From NCBI GenBank assembly GCA_016869675.1, contig VGDP01000006.1, positions 1 to 64,000 on the forward strand: 64,000 nt of DNA, read 5' to 3'. Of the stretch, positions 63,244 to 64,000 are shown in pieces. The position numbers and the translations under genes are program-made. The notes beneath the pieces are model-generated. The model did not search any database, was not told the DNA's origin, and saw nothing but the letters and a program-made list of their open reading frames with translations. Every line of letters begins with the position of its first letter. The first letter of the stretch is position 1. This DNA comes from Alphaproteobacteria bacterium (GTDB taxonomy: Bacteria; Pseudomonadota; Alphaproteobacteria; SP197).

Positions 63244-63815
63244 CGCGCGAGTTCCGCTTCGGCCAGGCCGGAGAGCAGGGGCAGCGCGTGATCGCGCTCC
63301 GAGACGATCCTCGGCACGATCGGCCAGGCGACGGCGACGAGCGGATCGTCCCAGCGGAAGCCGCGCGCCAGCGCGGGCCGGTAGGTCGCGCCCATCATGT
63401 AGAAGACGCTCGTGTCATCCGCGAGCGTGACGAAGCCATGCGCGAAGCCGGCCGGCACGAAGAGCGCCCTGCCGTCATTCGCCGCGAGCTCCACCGCGGT
63501 CCACCTGCCGCGCGTCGGCGAGCCCGGGCGGATGTCGACCGCGACGTCGAACATCCGGCCCGAGAGGCAGCGCACGAGCTTCGCATCGGGCTCGGGCGCG
63601 GCCTGGAAATGCATGCCGCGCAGCGTGCCGCGGAAGCGGTTCGAGGAGATGTTGCATTGCGTGCCGAGCGGCGGCAGGCCGGCGGCGGCGAAGGCCTCCG
63701 CGCAGTAGCTGCGCTCGAAGCCGCCACGCTCGTCCTCCATGCGCGGCGTCTCGACGAGCACGACGCCGGGAAGGGATGTGGCAATGAAGCGCATGGGCGG
63801 CTCCAACATCTTCAT
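63240..63815 (-). CDS. dTDP-4-dehydrorhamnose 3,5-epimerase family protein
   Basis: GVVLVETPRMEDERGGFERSYCAEAFAAAGLPPLGTQCNISSNRFRGTLRGMHFQAAPEPDAKLVRCLSGRMFDVAVDIRPGSPTRGRW. Confidence 0.93.
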   Translation of the reverse strand: MKMLEPPMRFIATSLPGVVLVETPRMEDERGGFERSYCAEAFAAAGLPPLGTQCNISSNRFRGTLRGMHFQAAPEPDAKLVRCLSGRMFDVAVDIRPGSPTRGRWTAVELAANDGRALFVPAGFAHGFVTLADDTSVFYMMGATYRPALARGFRWDDPLVAVAWPIVPRIVSERDHALPLLSGLAEAELAR

Positions 63816-64000
63816 GCGCGCAGCGCGGCGTCGGCGCAGGCGGATGGACGATCGGGCCCCGACGGTTCGGAGGATAGCGCGCCCGCCACGCCGGCGATCG
63901 CCGGCAGGGCCTCGCCTCGGCGGTCGGCCGTGTCCACGTTCAGCGCAAAGACGCAGAACAGCGCGTAGGCGAGCAGCCCCGCGAAGGCGCCATGCGCGAG

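Overview
This is a GC-rich alphaproteobacterial chromosome segment (Rhodospirillales-like, by gene content). It contains most of a classical origin-proximal gene set. On the minus strand: dnaA – dcd – dnaN – recF – gyrB (17.2–9.7 kb) and ppsR – maf – aroE – coaE – dnaQ (40.1–36.5 kb). On the plus strand: hemE – hemH – hemJ – rho (40.4–44.4 kb). The ppsR/hemE divergent intergenic region (about 40,058–40,411) is the best oriC candidate, by analogy with Caulobacter and Rickettsia. Other housekeeping genes include mutM, ubiE, ubiB, coaBC, dut, secB, mltA, a Tim44-domain gene and rpsT. Accessory content: an IS630-type element at the left end; FitAB/VapBC and HepT–MntA toxin–antitoxin modules, the latter embedded in a hydantoin-utilisation operon; a PadR / flavin oxidoreductase / MFS operon in which two proteins share cysteine-rich C-terminal tails; a five-gene operon with several uncharacterised proteins (including DUF3726-like and divergent ATP-grasp-like) coupled to a PBP1A gene; and a CDP-sugar/surface polysaccharide cluster at the right end. 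The most striking structure is a pair of nearly identical 189-bp MITE-like elements in inverted orientation, each with about 29-bp terminal inverted repeats. They bracket a ~6.5-kb sugar-acid catabolism/ABC-transport cargo and separate truncated MBOAT and acyltransferase-partner genes. All calls come from reading the sequence and supplied translations; no database search was run.
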